This document shows, piece by piece, positions 21,701 to 28,867 of a stretch of 64,000 nt of DNA. The translations under genes were made by a program, and so were the position numbers. Each line of letters begins with the position of its first letter. Position 1 is the stretch's first letter. The notes beneath the pieces are model-generated. The model had not been told where the DNA came from and ran no database searches. It saw only the letters and a list, made by a program, of their open reading frames with translations. This stretch comes from DAOPYU01 sp942493245 (GTDB lineage: Bacteria; Sumerlaeota; Sumerlaeia; UBA8349): the NCBI GenBank assembly GCA_942493245.1, contig OW818685.1, positions 5,828,001 to 5,892,000 of the forward strand. Direction: 5' to 3'.

Positions 21701-21908
21701 GGGTATGGTAGGTGATCGGGGGACAGAGCGCCATCGCCCCCAGCGCGGCCACGAAGACCCAGTACCGTGCGGCGGCTCCGGCGTGGCGCAGCGCCGCTCC
21801 GGCCCCGGCGGCCAGCAGGGCGATCGCCACCCCCTGCCAGAGAAAATGCAGCAACGTCAGCGTCAGCCGCAGACAGAATTCCCCGTTCAGATCGGGTAGA
21901 AATGACAT
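15783..21908 (-). CDS. giant BlaR1-like M56 metallopeptidase with duplicated domain and leucine-rich repeats
   Basis: A 2041-residue membrane protein. Residues 1-415 are BlaR1/MecR1-like: helices at about 14-35, 48-65, 185-203 and 396-414, with the zinc motif HELAH (279-283) and a downstream REIACDD (about 319-325). BlaR1 itself is about 600 residues. The C-terminal part, expected outside the membrane, is new: two homologous blocks starting at about 427 and 1059 (GIQYRGLQVGLSDSLYN versus DIQFAGIQVGLGDSLYN), each about 580 residues, then about ten leucine-rich repeats of the ITDAGL type (1755-2015). It starts two bases after the blaI stop, so the pair is one operon. Family knowledge predicts that ligand binding activates the protease to destroy the repressor. 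No penicillin-binding sensor domain is recognisable, so the ligand is unknown. Confidence 0.85.
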   Translation of the reverse strand: MSFLPDLNGEFCLRLTLTLLHFLWQGVAIALLAAGAGAALRHAGAAARYWVFVAALGAMALCPPITYHTLTRLEDAPQEAVPQTALPPETEALRPGEGSLPGTVGTGFAPVSIGNSFSDTGLPRTVDLSPGSEGGSSGTGAEAGLKPAPTEKTVSDASLLKRVSRSVSQAFASDAYARVAPWVAGGYFAGVLVMLARLFLALRGGRGLRRQSRPVTEPALRATIARAAVAFHLHVMPAVAWCERVAVPTVVGLLKPTILLPLSLSSGLSPEQVEMLLLHELAHLRRHDHWVNLAQWIVETAMFFHPAVWWVSRRIRAEREIACDDRVLAAGVDATPYADSLLRMAELSRLATTPSDPSAALALGSHGSRFSGFGHRVLRLIEGREALESLRPARVWPVAVALVVLLAGCYAIACRPEAPDTRQSNDPLGIQYRGLQVGLSDSLYNPQGEKIGERLNWQYGSGFGGPKEMQRRLIFDFPETPEPIFFEKLAVSCAGTRADKRAWEKKTKGAFTILDTPELREEMDGQTLQVIADIPFFAQKSQDDYLFPPVMDVVLSYYYGPPGKSQYRFSGPFRWDQTQNDRGGVLCPKKPDREDWFRFDQTHFFLKLETPLEKFEDRAALAYDRTGKRYPGHLRPRLGAALGEWYKDLEVTFNVPIGEIETITIGEKPYEVWVTGIQVTPPGSEEETRNEMAEMARVFEIPGMKYEQVRDYDFGANPDKALRALPLLRGFSLYQAVRATPPEKFRDQPPEFFEQLHQTALKLSLAPTPHWEHGIRMGIQGGWPECYSLVLDRLADPKVQRFFSLHGGGEGNPFFLLYSLSEHPQELPDDLTPKIQKVIGVGDNGPSMGLLKCLTDKKTTATTEALHALSRDERPSVWIAAFGELSTRKALAPEESLTPPEKVRLTVARALNGSLPEKTALEPEVESVLLAILSDGANNLRPTLVLDALHRYSDPKTTLRAAVEFLQKQNPYGHRINRWPIPTVTRWINQNYGVNIGELGTGSPNDTSYEEMPPTQLGKQITDACTWYEQSEYFNGTPLKRPFFQNSPEEQAGETKDGPLDIQFAGIQVGLGDSLYNQKGEKIGEHVNWTVNGPYEETPSWRFIFDLPETGSDAQYFKICLYRSDDGKRQGRLRTFESISEFGLALTERNGRQTQWVIEDRATPSAYDPGEKPPRSVDLVMQYYFGPPGESRYRFSGPFEIDKPQVDGEMTLSPLKDPMALPYRQNSLFNLKSGPGVAITEPVLIYDREGKRYRGVRGGGSNGSEGSDMEFRTDKLSLEDIALVTVGEKPRKFEVNGIRVDPAGAAEETQARLAQIAKALDLPAVTWNDLGQYNFATDREKTIRSLPFLQGGILVKAWQDFTNSSDPLNPVSPQRFSLEHLEIVHQTALKWSGIPAYCQYGIGMGLWGRWPEFYPMALNQRMGFNAIENHPQEMPDDQIPRILEILQTTEIPEEYRALMSCLRGKRSPATTEALRTLTQSDRPWLWVPAFTELWSRNVFTPNTELSPQDRLRLTTARVIYGGEPNLTSGEEIEPLLLSMLTPEAKRMSGVYFDIFRVLTIIEVYCNRENRTRAMVEYVQKADLDVRPLQWEIVHIVCWINRDYNVNISNLGTDPNKMSVPSREQLKQLASDLVSWHKTGVVPGGFTAEKPTVIEFPADSSLGTLQVGSKVFPAQGRIEIPVGSHVSLSIRQRPVSFAAVEQLKILKGFDIDLYGIRFPDDDFQYFRPLTNLRSFSCDKIDFSGFDFGNLNDFPNLKVLRLRGCQISDTSFSRFKVTPGLVELFLENNQLTDSSMERLQNLPALVQLNLGGNPVTSRGLVHLSNLTSLSALYLAETRIDDAGLENLKKLLYLHALYLDDTNITNAGLVHVGELKYLMQLYLNGTSVGDAGLDNLKKLPYLQYLGLSKTKVTDAGLSSLVDIPKLSTLSLGGTRITDRGLEVLKKQKTLTSLYLDETGITDAGLTQLSEMSGLGYLSLEGTAISDAAIETLKRFPNLRSLNLNKTRITVDGLAELRKQMPSCSIESPSLETKQKEGDLVSNER
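21459..21605. repeat. inverted pair of a dispersed repeat inside coding sequence
   Basis: Within the linker of the M56 protein (residues about 103-150) 21459-21490 and the complement of 21573-21605 are similar (about 20 of 27 aligned bases). Translated they give AGLKPAPTEKTVSD on one side and VGTGFAPVSIGNSFSD on the other, that is, both strands of one repeat. The reading frame stays open through it. Confidence 0.6.
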
Positions 21909-21910
21909 GG

Positions 21911-22297
21911 TCAGGCGTCCTTCCGTTTCTCTTCGAGGTGCTGACGCAGCTCGGCGAGTTCGCCGTCCTTCAGGTCGGACGTGTCGAGGAGGTTGAGGAT
22001 CATGGCCAGCGCCGAGCCGTCGAACGCCCGGCGCACCAGGTCGCCCAGCATGCGCTTGCGGACGGTCTGCGCGGTGACCTTCGCGCGGAAGATATGGGTG
22101 TTGCCCTCGGCGTCGCGGGCCAGGTAGCCCTTGTCCGTCATGATGTTCATGATCGTGATGACCGAGGTGTGGGCGAGTTTGCGCGCGGGGGCGAGCGCCT
22201 CGCGCACCTGGCGGACGGTCGAGGCGCCTTGACGCCAGAGGACCTTGAGAATTTCCAACTCGAGTTCGGTGGGGTGGGGGGAAGCGGGCCGAGCCAT
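21911..22297 (-). CDS. blaI: BlaI/MecI/CopY-family transcriptional repressor
   Basis: A 128-residue winged-helix repressor. Seen: LELEILKVLWRQGASTVRQVREAL (about 12-35), then the recognition region HTSVITIMNIMTDKGYLARD (about 43-62) and a helical dimerisation C-terminus. In characterised systems such proteins sit on dyads of their own promoter until a BlaR1-type protease cleaves them. The downstream M56 receptor starts two bases after the stop, and the promoter carries two matching dyads, so autoregulation is likely. Starts at ATG 22297 with AGGAGG-like GGAGG upstream. Confidence 0.93.
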   Translation of the reverse strand: MARPASPHPTELELEILKVLWRQGASTVRQVREALAPARKLAHTSVITIMNIMTDKGYLARDAEGNTHIFRAKVTAQTVRKRMLGDLVRRAFDGSALAMILNLLDTSDLKDGELAELRQHLEEKRKDA

Positions 22298-22326
22298 GCG
22301 AACCTCCTGTTTGTCCGGGTATTCCT

Positions 22327-22393
22327 TCTACTGAATTAGAGGATATACCCGGAGGGTTTTCGCGTGTCAAGGGGAATCGTCTAAAAAATTAGA
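22327..22393 (-). promoter_or_regulatory. blaI operon promoter bracketed by two operator dyads
   Basis: Minus strand: TTGACA (22370-22365), 17-base spacer, TATATC (22347-22342), a near-consensus sigma-70 promoter. A TCTA-N6-TAGA dyad lies just downstream of the -10 (22327-22340) and another just upstream of the -35 (22380-22393). Their centres are 53 bp apart, about five helical turns. BlaI-family operators are dyads of comparable size; the assignment is inference. Confidence 0.75.
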
Positions 22394-22431
22394 GGGCAAG
22401 GCATGGAGGGGGGGATCGCCAAACGCAATCA

Positions 22432-22771
22432 GATGAAAACCGCAGTTACGGGGAACCAGTTGTTTGAAATCAGGGGGATGCAAGACACCCGGGGGGTGAG
22501 TTCCGGGAAGAGAAGAAAGACGTCGGACGAAAGAAAAATCCGGGGAAAAGCGCCAACAGCGCGATCTTATACCAGCCTTGGGCATCGCCCCAGGAAAACA
22601 GATGGGTTTATTCCCGCAAGGGCTGAAGGCCCGTTCTATTCCGCCGTTTGGCCCCTTTTCATAGTTCGGGCCTTCAGCCCTTATCAGAAAAAGAGACACC
22701 TGTCCTGGGGCGACGCTGCGCTTGCCTCAGGCTGGTATAAATCCGCGCCGTTGGCGCTCAACTGCGACTTA
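22432..22771 (+). repeat. dispersed repeat, family B copy 1
   Basis: About 340 bases containing, in order, GAAAACCGCAGTTACG, a GGTGAGTTCCGGGAAGAG segment, AAGCGCCAACAGCGCG, the GGGCTGAAGGCCCG palindrome and its inverted partner, CCTGGGGCGACGC, and GCGCCGTTGGCGCTCAACTG. It recurs inverted at 28293-28630 and directly at 36606-36936. It occupies most of the 22298-22888 gap; open frames inside it are not genes. Confidence 0.85.
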
Positions 22772-22888
22772 TAGCGATCAAATGAAAACCGCGAAATGTC
22801 CGGACGACGCGACGGCTCCGTTTTCCGCGCGCTTCGGGATAGAACAAGGCTGCTTTCGGTTTCTTATAGAGTGGTTTGCAATGAGGGG

Positions 22889-25582
22889 TCAGAGGTTGTC
22901 GAGCGTTTCGCGGACTTTCTCGGCCAGTTCCCGCACCATGAGAGGCTTCATGGCAAAGGCGCGGACCCCGAGCGCCTTGATCTTGTCGCGCGAAATCCGT
23001 TCGCTGTACCCCGAGCATAACATGACGGCCACGTTCGGGCGAATCTCGCGCAGGCGCTCGATGAGGATGTCGCCCGTCATGCCCGGCATGGTCATGTCGG
23101 TGATGATCAGGTCGTAACTGTCTGGGCGCTCGCGGTAGAGTTTGAGCGCCTGCTCGCTGCTGTTGACGGCGGTCACGTGGTAGCCCAATCCCCCGAGGAT
23201 TTTTGACGCGAGGTCTATCTGGAACGCCTCGTCGTCCACCACCAGAATCCGCTCGATTCCGCGCGGCAGCGGTTTCTTTTCCACTTCCTCGACCTGTTCG
23301 ACTCCCTGGAGCATTCGGGGCAGCAGTACTTGGAAGGTGCTGCCCACGTTCGGCTCGCTATAGACGGTGATGAGGCCCCCGAACCGCTGGACGATTCCCA
23401 GCGCGGTCGAAAGCCCCAGGCCGGTTCCCTGCCCTTGCGGGCGGGTGGTATAGAATGGCTCGAAGATGCGGTTGCGGACTTCGGGCGTCATGCCGCAGCC
23501 GGTGTCGCTGACCGTGAGCCGCACATACTTTCCCGACTCGAGGCCGGGATACGAAAGCGATTCTTCTCTTGTCAGTTCCACGTCGCGCAGAGTCAGGTCG
23601 AGGCGTCCTCCATTTTCCCGCATGGCCAGCGAGGCATTGGTGGCCAGATTGGTGATCACCTGGTGGATCTGGGTGGGATCGGCGAGCACATACGCCTCGC
23701 TCTCGAGGACCATCTGGATGTCAATCGAAGTGGGAAGCGCGGCCCGCAAAAGTTTCATCGTTTCCTTGACCAGCGAAGCGAGGCAAACCGGCGCGGTTTC
23801 CGTCTTGGTCTGGCGGCTGAAGGCCAGAATCTGCCGCACCAGATCCTTGGCGCGCGTTCCGGCCCGCAAAATCTGATCGAGGTCGTTTTCCACCTCGGAC
23901 CCTTCGGGCGTTTCCTGCCGCGCCAGTTCGGCATAGCCGAGAATGGCCGACAGGATGTTGTTGAAGTCGTGCGCGATTCCTCCCGCCAATGTCCCGACCG
24001 CTTCGATCTTCTGGCTCTGGATCAGCCGTTCTTCCATCTGGCACTGCTGGGTCAGGTCGCGCAGCACGGCCACCCGTACCTGCCTACCCTCGTAGTCTAA
24101 GAAACGCAAGCGCACCTCGATCGGGAACTCCGTGCCGTCCTTGCGCACCCCGACGGTCCGGTAGGGCATGTCCGTGTTTGACGCGATATGGTCCATCACG
24201 TCCTTGTGCGCCGACGGAGCGATCAGCAGGGACACCATATCCTGTCCCTTCACTTCTTCTTCCGTGTAACCGAACATGTTGAGGAACAGGTCGTTGAACA
24301 GCAAGGCTTTCCCCTGGTCGTGAATCAGGATGCCCTCCCACGAAGCGTCCGCCAATTGCCGGAATCGTTTCTCGCTCGATCGGATGGCTTCTTCTGCCCG
24401 GGCGCGCAGGCGGATATAGACAACCAGCAGGGCCACCAGCAACAGCAACACCACAAAAAGCGCCGACACCGCCCAGATTTCCGTCTTGTAATTTTCGTAG
24501 AGAGAGAACGGTTTGTTGACGACAACCGAGCCGGCCGGCAAACGGCTCGGGGGGATATTGAATCGGGCCAGTTGCGTGTAATCGTAAACATTGCGGTTGG
24601 CCCCGGTCTTGAGCACGGGGATCGAGTCGGGATTTTCCCCATCGAGAATCCGACGGGCCATTTGCGCCATCGTTTCTCCCTGCGAGAAACCACTGATCAC
24701 CTCGCCGCCCAGCACCCCCTTCCCGATGTAGAACTCATGGAGGGTATAGACCGGCACGCGGCACCTCGCGGTCAGACGGGTGCGGATTTCCTCTTCGGTG
24801 AAGTAGCGCCCGTCGCGATCCACGTAGTAAACGCCCAGCAGCGCGACGGTCCCCTCGCGCAACGAGGCCATTTTTCCGCACAATTCTTCGATCGGCAGGT
24901 CCTCGTTGTACGCGATCTGGACGCGGTCCCGCAGATCTGCCAGTTCACGCTGCGTGTCGCGTAAGTTCAACTGCCCCGATTCCTGGAAGTCGTTGACGAC
25001 GAAGATTTCCCGCGTGTCGGGGTGCAACCGCAGAATCGTGTCGGCGGTCGCCCGGATCGAGAAGACCTGAGCGACCCCCGTAAAGCCTTTCAGATCTTTG
25101 ATCTGTTCGTCCTGATAATCGTTGATTCCGCAAAACACGACCGGGGCTCCGGGAAAAAGAGCGTCGCGATGTTTCCGCAGAAGATCGAACGCGTTGTTGT
25201 CGGAACAGAGGACCAGCGAAACATTCTTCCCACGGTATTTTTCCGCCAGCAGATCCCGGATCCGGTTGAAATAGGCCGGTTCACGGTAGCGCTTCGAGTC
25301 CATGTTGAACACATCGAGCACGATGTTGTTGGCATCGGGGTGAAGAGTCTCCTCGATTCCCCGCAGTATTTCCTGGCACCACGTCATGCGCTGGTCATAG
25401 GAACTGAGGTAGAGCGCCTGCGTTGCGCTGGTCGTGAAACCGCTGTCAACACCCGAGGGAAACGCGGGACGACCCAGCGCCAGGGCCGCGAGAATCAGAC
25501 CCGCTCGCCAGGCCCAACGCCAACCGCGTGTTGCACGCGCGCACTCTGTCCGGTCCAGCCTTTGGGGAGATTTTCCAGGCAC
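22889..25582 (-). CDS. hybrid sensor histidine kinase with ABC-type substrate-binding sensor domain
   Basis: An 897-residue membrane kinase. Order: signal/anchor (about 22-40), periplasmic domain (about 54-345) resembling the ABC_sub_bind periplasmic binding fold (LYLSSYDQRMTWCQEILRG near 57-75, VVFCGINDYQDEQ near 148-160), TM (about 370-392), PAS (about 403-515), HisKA with GGIAHDFNNIL and His538, HATPase (N box about 640-655, DTGCGM 693-698, GTGLGL 719-724), and receiver (about 777-897) with Asp829. GTG start with GGAG nine bases upstream. No separate response regulator with an output domain is adjacent, so downstream signalling must go to a distant partner. The ligand is unknown. Confidence 0.9.
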   Translation of the reverse strand: MPGKSPQRLDRTECARATRGWRWAWRAGLILAALALGRPAFPSGVDSGFTTSATQALYLSSYDQRMTWCQEILRGIEETLHPDANNIVLDVFNMDSKRYREPAYFNRIRDLLAEKYRGKNVSLVLCSDNNAFDLLRKHRDALFPGAPVVFCGINDYQDEQIKDLKGFTGVAQVFSIRATADTILRLHPDTREIFVVNDFQESGQLNLRDTQRELADLRDRVQIAYNEDLPIEELCGKMASLREGTVALLGVYYVDRDGRYFTEEEIRTRLTARCRVPVYTLHEFYIGKGVLGGEVISGFSQGETMAQMARRILDGENPDSIPVLKTGANRNVYDYTQLARFNIPPSRLPAGSVVVNKPFSLYENYKTEIWAVSALFVVLLLLVALLVVYIRLRARAEEAIRSSEKRFRQLADASWEGILIHDQGKALLFNDLFLNMFGYTEEEVKGQDMVSLLIAPSAHKDVMDHIASNTDMPYRTVGVRKDGTEFPIEVRLRFLDYEGRQVRVAVLRDLTQQCQMEERLIQSQKIEAVGTLAGGIAHDFNNILSAILGYAELARQETPEGSEVENDLDQILRAGTRAKDLVRQILAFSRQTKTETAPVCLASLVKETMKLLRAALPTSIDIQMVLESEAYVLADPTQIHQVITNLATNASLAMRENGGRLDLTLRDVELTREESLSYPGLESGKYVRLTVSDTGCGMTPEVRNRIFEPFYTTRPQGQGTGLGLSTALGIVQRFGGLITVYSEPNVGSTFQVLLPRMLQGVEQVEEVEKKPLPRGIERILVVDDEAFQIDLASKILGGLGYHVTAVNSSEQALKLYRERPDSYDLIITDMTMPGMTGDILIERLREIRPNVAVMLCSGYSERISRDKIKALGVRAFAMKPLMVRELAEKVRETLDNL

Positions 25583-25887
25583 CGCGGGTATCTCCGTTTA
25601 TTCAAGATGAGAAATCCGTTCCATCTTCTGGCGCGCCGATAAGTGCGCCAGTATAAAGCGCTTATTGCAGGCATGATAACCGCCCCTTTTCGGTGTGTCA
25701 ATGCAATCCGCCGGAGAAAAGGCCGCTTCTTTTTTCCACAGGGGGACACTCCCGATTCCTGCTTTTCCGTCCAATGGCCATTTTTCTCAAACACCGCTGT
25801 TGCCTCGCGCGCGCCCCCTGTGGCAGGATGAACCCACTGAAAGCGGCACACCATTCCATTGCGAGACCGAATCGGGAGAAAACCCTC
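25583..25887. other. divergent intergenic region
   Basis: 305 bases between two divergent genes. A 10-bp inverted repeat, CCACAGGGGG (25736-25745) and CCCCCTGTGG (25814-25823), spans 88 bases and may be a dispersed element or regulatory site. No gene seen. Confidence 0.45.
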
Positions 25888-26814
25888 ATGACAACTCAAC
25901 GCAATCTGACCCGGCGGCAATTCACTCTGACGGCTCTGGCGGCCGGTGCGGCCTGGAGCGCCGGCCTCGCGCGCGGCGCGGAAAGCAAGAGCACACTCCT
26001 CCTCGGCGGTCCCGCCGGAGGCGACAGTCCCGAGGCGTGGGTCAAAGCCCATCAGGACCTCGGGTATCGGGCGGCCTACTGTCCCCTCGACCCCAGCGCC
26101 TCGGACGACACCGTGCGCGCCTACGCCAACGCGGCGCAGAAGGCGGGCATTGTCATCGCCGAGGTGGGCGCCTGGAGCAACCCGATCAGCCCGAAAGGAG
26201 ACGAACGCAAGGCCGCGCTCGACAAGTGCCGCAAGGGTCTGGCGCTGGCCGACCGCATCGGCGCGCGCTGCTGTGTCAACATCAGCGGCTCGCGCAACCC
26301 CGACCACTGGGCCGGACCCCACGCGAAAAACCTCACCCCCGAGACCTTCGACGCCATCGTCGAAACCACCCGCGCCATCCTCGACGACGTCAAGCCCACC
26401 CGCACCTTCTTCACGCTCGAAGCGATGGCCTGGGCCTACCCCGACTCGCCCGACGCCTACTTGAAACTCCTCAAGGCCATCGCCCGCGAGCGGTGCGCCG
26501 TTCACCTCGACCCGACCAACATGGTCGCCAGCCCGCAGCTGTTCTACCGCTCCGGCGACCTGCTGCGCGAGTGCTTCGCGAAACTCGGCCCGCAGATCCG
26601 CAGCTGCCACGCCAAGGATCTTAAAATCCATCCGGACAAACTGAGCGTGCAGATGGAAGAAGTCACGCCGGGCACGGGCGAGTTCGATTACGCCACATTC
26701 CTGCGCGAACTGCGCAAGTTTCCCGACGTCCCCCTGATGATGGAGCACCTGCCCAACCAGGACGAGTACCAAAAAGCGGCGGACTACATCCGGTCGGTGG
26801 ACGCGAAGATCTGA
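25888..26814 (+). CDS. secreted sugar phosphate isomerase/epimerase-like TIM-barrel protein
   Basis: A 308-residue protein of the xylose-isomerase-like/AP-endonuclease-2 superfamily. The N-terminus MTTQRNLTRRQFTLTALAAG has a twin-arginine RRQF motif followed by a hydrophobic stretch and a likely cut near GLARGAES, so Tat export of a folded, metal-binding barrel is expected. Barrel features: EVGAWSNPI, VNISGSRNPDHW, FFTLEAMAWAYPD (metal-ligand glutamate), VHLDPTNM, SCHAKDLKI and VTPGTGEFDYATFLREL, the usual C-terminal signature. Such proteins act on sugars or cyclitols but the substrate cannot be read from sequence. It is transcribed away from the kinase upstream. Confidence 0.88.
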   Translation: MTTQRNLTRRQFTLTALAAGAAWSAGLARGAESKSTLLLGGPAGGDSPEAWVKAHQDLGYRAAYCPLDPSASDDTVRAYANAAQKAGIVIAEVGAWSNPISPKGDERKAALDKCRKGLALADRIGARCCVNISGSRNPDHWAGPHAKNLTPETFDAIVETTRAILDDVKPTRTFFTLEAMAWAYPDSPDAYLKLLKAIARERCAVHLDPTNMVASPQLFYRSGDLLRECFAKLGPQIRSCHAKDLKIHPDKLSVQMEEVTPGTGEFDYATFLRELRKFPDVPLMMEHLPNQDEYQKAADYIRSVDAKI

Positions 26815-26954
26815 TTCGCGCTTCGTGGGAATATGAAAGAATGCTGCGACTGGCCGTCCTGAAGCGCGAACCCGGCTCCAATACGGATTCATACGGAGTT
26901 GCATTCAGAAAGAGACGAACTCGAAGGACTCTTTCGGAACAGAACGAAAAAACG

Positions 26955-27025
26955 GGACAGGATAACAGGATCGGCAGGATACGAATCGAATCTCGCCATA
27001 TCCTGTAAATCCCGTTATCCTGTCC
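26955..27025. repeat. CAGGATAAC-type inverted repeat
   Basis: GGACAGGATAAC (26955-26966) pairs perfectly with GTTATCCTGTCC (27014-27025), with further CAGGATA/TATCCTG matches inside. It looks like a dispersed palindromic element. It lies 140 bases after the isomerase-like gene, in the 441-base gap 26815-27255, which holds no gene. Confidence 0.7.
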
Positions 27026-27124
27026 GTCTTTTTTTGGTTTTTCCCCTCGCAAGAAGGATTCTCACAAAGGGGTAGAAGATTTTTTCCTGCCCCTCTATTT
27101 GCGGTTATTGTCTCTCCCTGGGAA

Positions 27125-27145
27125 CGCCAATCTCCTGATTGGCGC
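27125..27145. repeat. 21-bp hairpin repeat, copy 1
   Basis: CGCCAATC-TCCT-GATTGGCG hairpin. Its exact reverse complement (21 of 21 bases) occurs at 51258-51278. Confidence 0.7.
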
Positions 27146-27255
27146 AGTAATACAGAATCTCACCCAGGGGTAACCGAGCCAAATCTGTTTTCGCCCCCAA
27201 AACAAGGTCGAAGACTCGTTTTCCCCTCTCAACTGCCGTTTCAAGGGTCACGGAT

Positions 27256-27705
27256 CTATTCGGTTCTCAACCGAACACCCATGCCCGTTCTCTTGTACTC
27301 GAAAATTCCCGTACCCAGGGAATAGGTATTCCCGTTTTTAGGTTCCGGGGAAAACGTGAAGCCGTCGTCGCCGGTCATCGGGAGGTAAGAGGAGATGGGG
27401 ATATAGATGTAAGTCCCTTCTTCCACCCCATCTTGCACTCGTTGTACCACGACCACATTGGCCCGATGCGTATAAACCTTGATTGGCTTGAGCGCCTGGA
27501 TTCGAGGATCCCAGAATTGGGGGGGAATCTCGTTGTTGGGGGCCTGACTGTGACCCTTGGCGTGTGTTTTCCAGGCGGCGTCAACGAGAGGATCGAGGCG
27601 CATCGGATTCTCTGCCTCGGGTTCCGATTGCCTGTGGCATCCACACACAAACCCTAGTGTGACCAGTACGATACCTCCGACCAAAACCCACTGTTTCAAC
27701 TTCAT
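27256..27705 (-). CDS. lipoprotein of unknown function
   Basis: A 149-residue protein. MKLKQWVLVGGIVLVTLGFVCGC is a lipoprotein signal with the lipidated Cys at about residue 23. The mature part has no family I recognise; it includes IPPQFWDPRIQALKPIKVY and a strand-rich C-terminus (GTYIYIPISSYLP, GFTFSPEPKNGNTYSLGTGIFEYKR). The start at 27705 follows GGAAAGGA and gives a proper signal, unlike the longer frame. It may be co-transcribed with the DinB-like gene upstream (93 bases away). Confidence 0.75.
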   Translation of the reverse strand: MKLKQWVLVGGIVLVTLGFVCGCHRQSEPEAENPMRLDPLVDAAWKTHAKGHSQAPNNEIPPQFWDPRIQALKPIKVYTHRANVVVVQRVQDGVEEGTYIYIPISSYLPMTGDDGFTFSPEPKNGNTYSLGTGIFEYKRTGMGVRLRTE

Positions 27706-27797
27706 GGCTTTTCCTTTCCGTCGTGTATTTCCCGTCGCGATAGAGAATCGTCGGCATTCCCGTTTCAAGGGAGTACCATTCCCACTCACCCAGTTTT

Positions 27798-28250
27798 TTA
27801 TCCAGCCCCTTGTCCGACTAACTGTTCCACATGGTGCCGCAGGTGGGCCAGGTAGCTCGTCACCACCTCTTCAAGCGGCGCCGGTTCTTCCTTGCCGATA
27901 TTGCAGGGTTCGGAGAATGCGCTCGCCGGGAGGCGATCGAGAACCCCGCTCAGGTGGCGGTTGTAGGCGGACCAGAGTTCGACGAGCGTCGTCCAGTCCG
28001 CTTCCTGGTGTCCCTGGACGCGCACCCACTCGTTCTGCGCGTAAGGGGGGAACTCCAGGGCGGCCTTGTACCCCGCCCGAACGAACCGCTGGTGGTTGTT
28101 GGCGGCGGAATCAATCAGGTGTCCCAGGATTTCTTTCTTGGACCACTTTTCCGGTTGCGGTTTCGCGGCTGCCTCATCCGCGCTCAATTGCGCCAGAAGG
28201 GGGGTGACCCGAGCGACCAGGGTTCTGATGTCGTTGGCAATGTTTTGCAT
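27798..28250 (-). CDS. DinB-superfamily metal-binding protein
   Basis: A 150-residue four-helix protein of the DinB/YfiT-like superfamily. The putative metal-ligand histidines are His44 (ILGHLIDSAANNH) and His136/His140 (YLAHLRHHVEQL). Members include thiol-dependent S-transferases and DNA-damage-induced proteins; the substrate here is unknown. The lipoprotein gene lies downstream on the same strand. Confidence 0.85.
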   Translation of the reverse strand: MQNIANDIRTLVARVTPLLAQLSADEAAAKPQPEKWSKKEILGHLIDSAANNHQRFVRAGYKAALEFPPYAQNEWVRVQGHQEADWTTLVELWSAYNRHLSGVLDRLPASAFSEPCNIGKEEPAPLEEVVTSYLAHLRHHVEQLVGQGAG

Positions 28251-28292
28251 CTGGGGATTCCTTTCTTTCGGAGATTAAGAGTGAACCTATAA

Positions 28293-28630
28293 ATCGCAGT
28301 TGAGCGCCAACGGCGCGGATTGATACCAGCCTGGGGCAAGCGCAGCGTCGCCCCAGGACGGGTGTCCCTCTTTTTCATAAGGGCTGAAGGCCCGAACTAT
28401 GAAAAGGGGCTAAACGGCTGAATAGAGCGCGGCTCTCAGCCCTTGCGGGAATAAACACATCGGTTTTCCTGGGACGATGCCCCTGGCTGGTATAAGACCG
28501 CGCCGTTGGCGCTTTCCCCCGCATTTCTCTTTCTTCCGACGTCTTTCTTCTTTTTCCGGAACTCACCCTCCGGGTGTCTTGAGTTCTCCTGATTCCAAAC
28601 GACTTGTTCGCGTAACTGCGGTTTTCAGGG
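28293..28630 (-). repeat. dispersed repeat, family B copy 2 (inverted)
   Basis: The reverse complement of the family B repeat at 22432 and 36606, from CAGTTGAGCGCCAACGGCGCGG to CGTAACTGCGGTTTTCAG. It fills most of the gap 28251-28867. Confidence 0.85.
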
Positions 28631-28770
28631 TGACAGACTGTGCAATCAGCATGAGAAAATGAAACGACAAGGCGGGATTGCGGGCATTCGGACCATGTCC
28701 CCCATGATGTTCTCGAATCGGAACGGGATTCCCTGTTCAACGGCCATTTCCACGGTCCCTGCAAATAAAA

Positions 28771-28831
28771 GTCCTGCGTATCCGATCCTCCATGTTCATT
28801 CCTCTACATGGATAGACAAGATACGCAGGAC
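28771..28831 (-). terminator. hairpin after chemoreceptor gene
   Basis: GTCCTGCGTATC (28771-28782) pairs with GATACGCAGGAC (28820-28831), with an inner CCATGT/ACATGG stem. It lies 37 bases after the stop of the chemoreceptor and on the minus strand is followed by TTTTATTTGC, so it is a likely terminator. Confidence 0.7.
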
Positions 28832-28867
28832 GGGGTTGCGAAGCAAGGGCTTCCGTTCTCAGACTTC

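Noticed and set aside
21909..22370. N-terminal extension of the M56 protein by 154 residues
   Set aside because: The extension is blaI read out of frame; the ATG two bases after the blaI stop is the natural start.
22403..22774. Short frames in the family B repeats (also near 28.4 and 36.6 kb)
   Set aside because: Their similarity to each other is due to the repeat; no ribosome sites.
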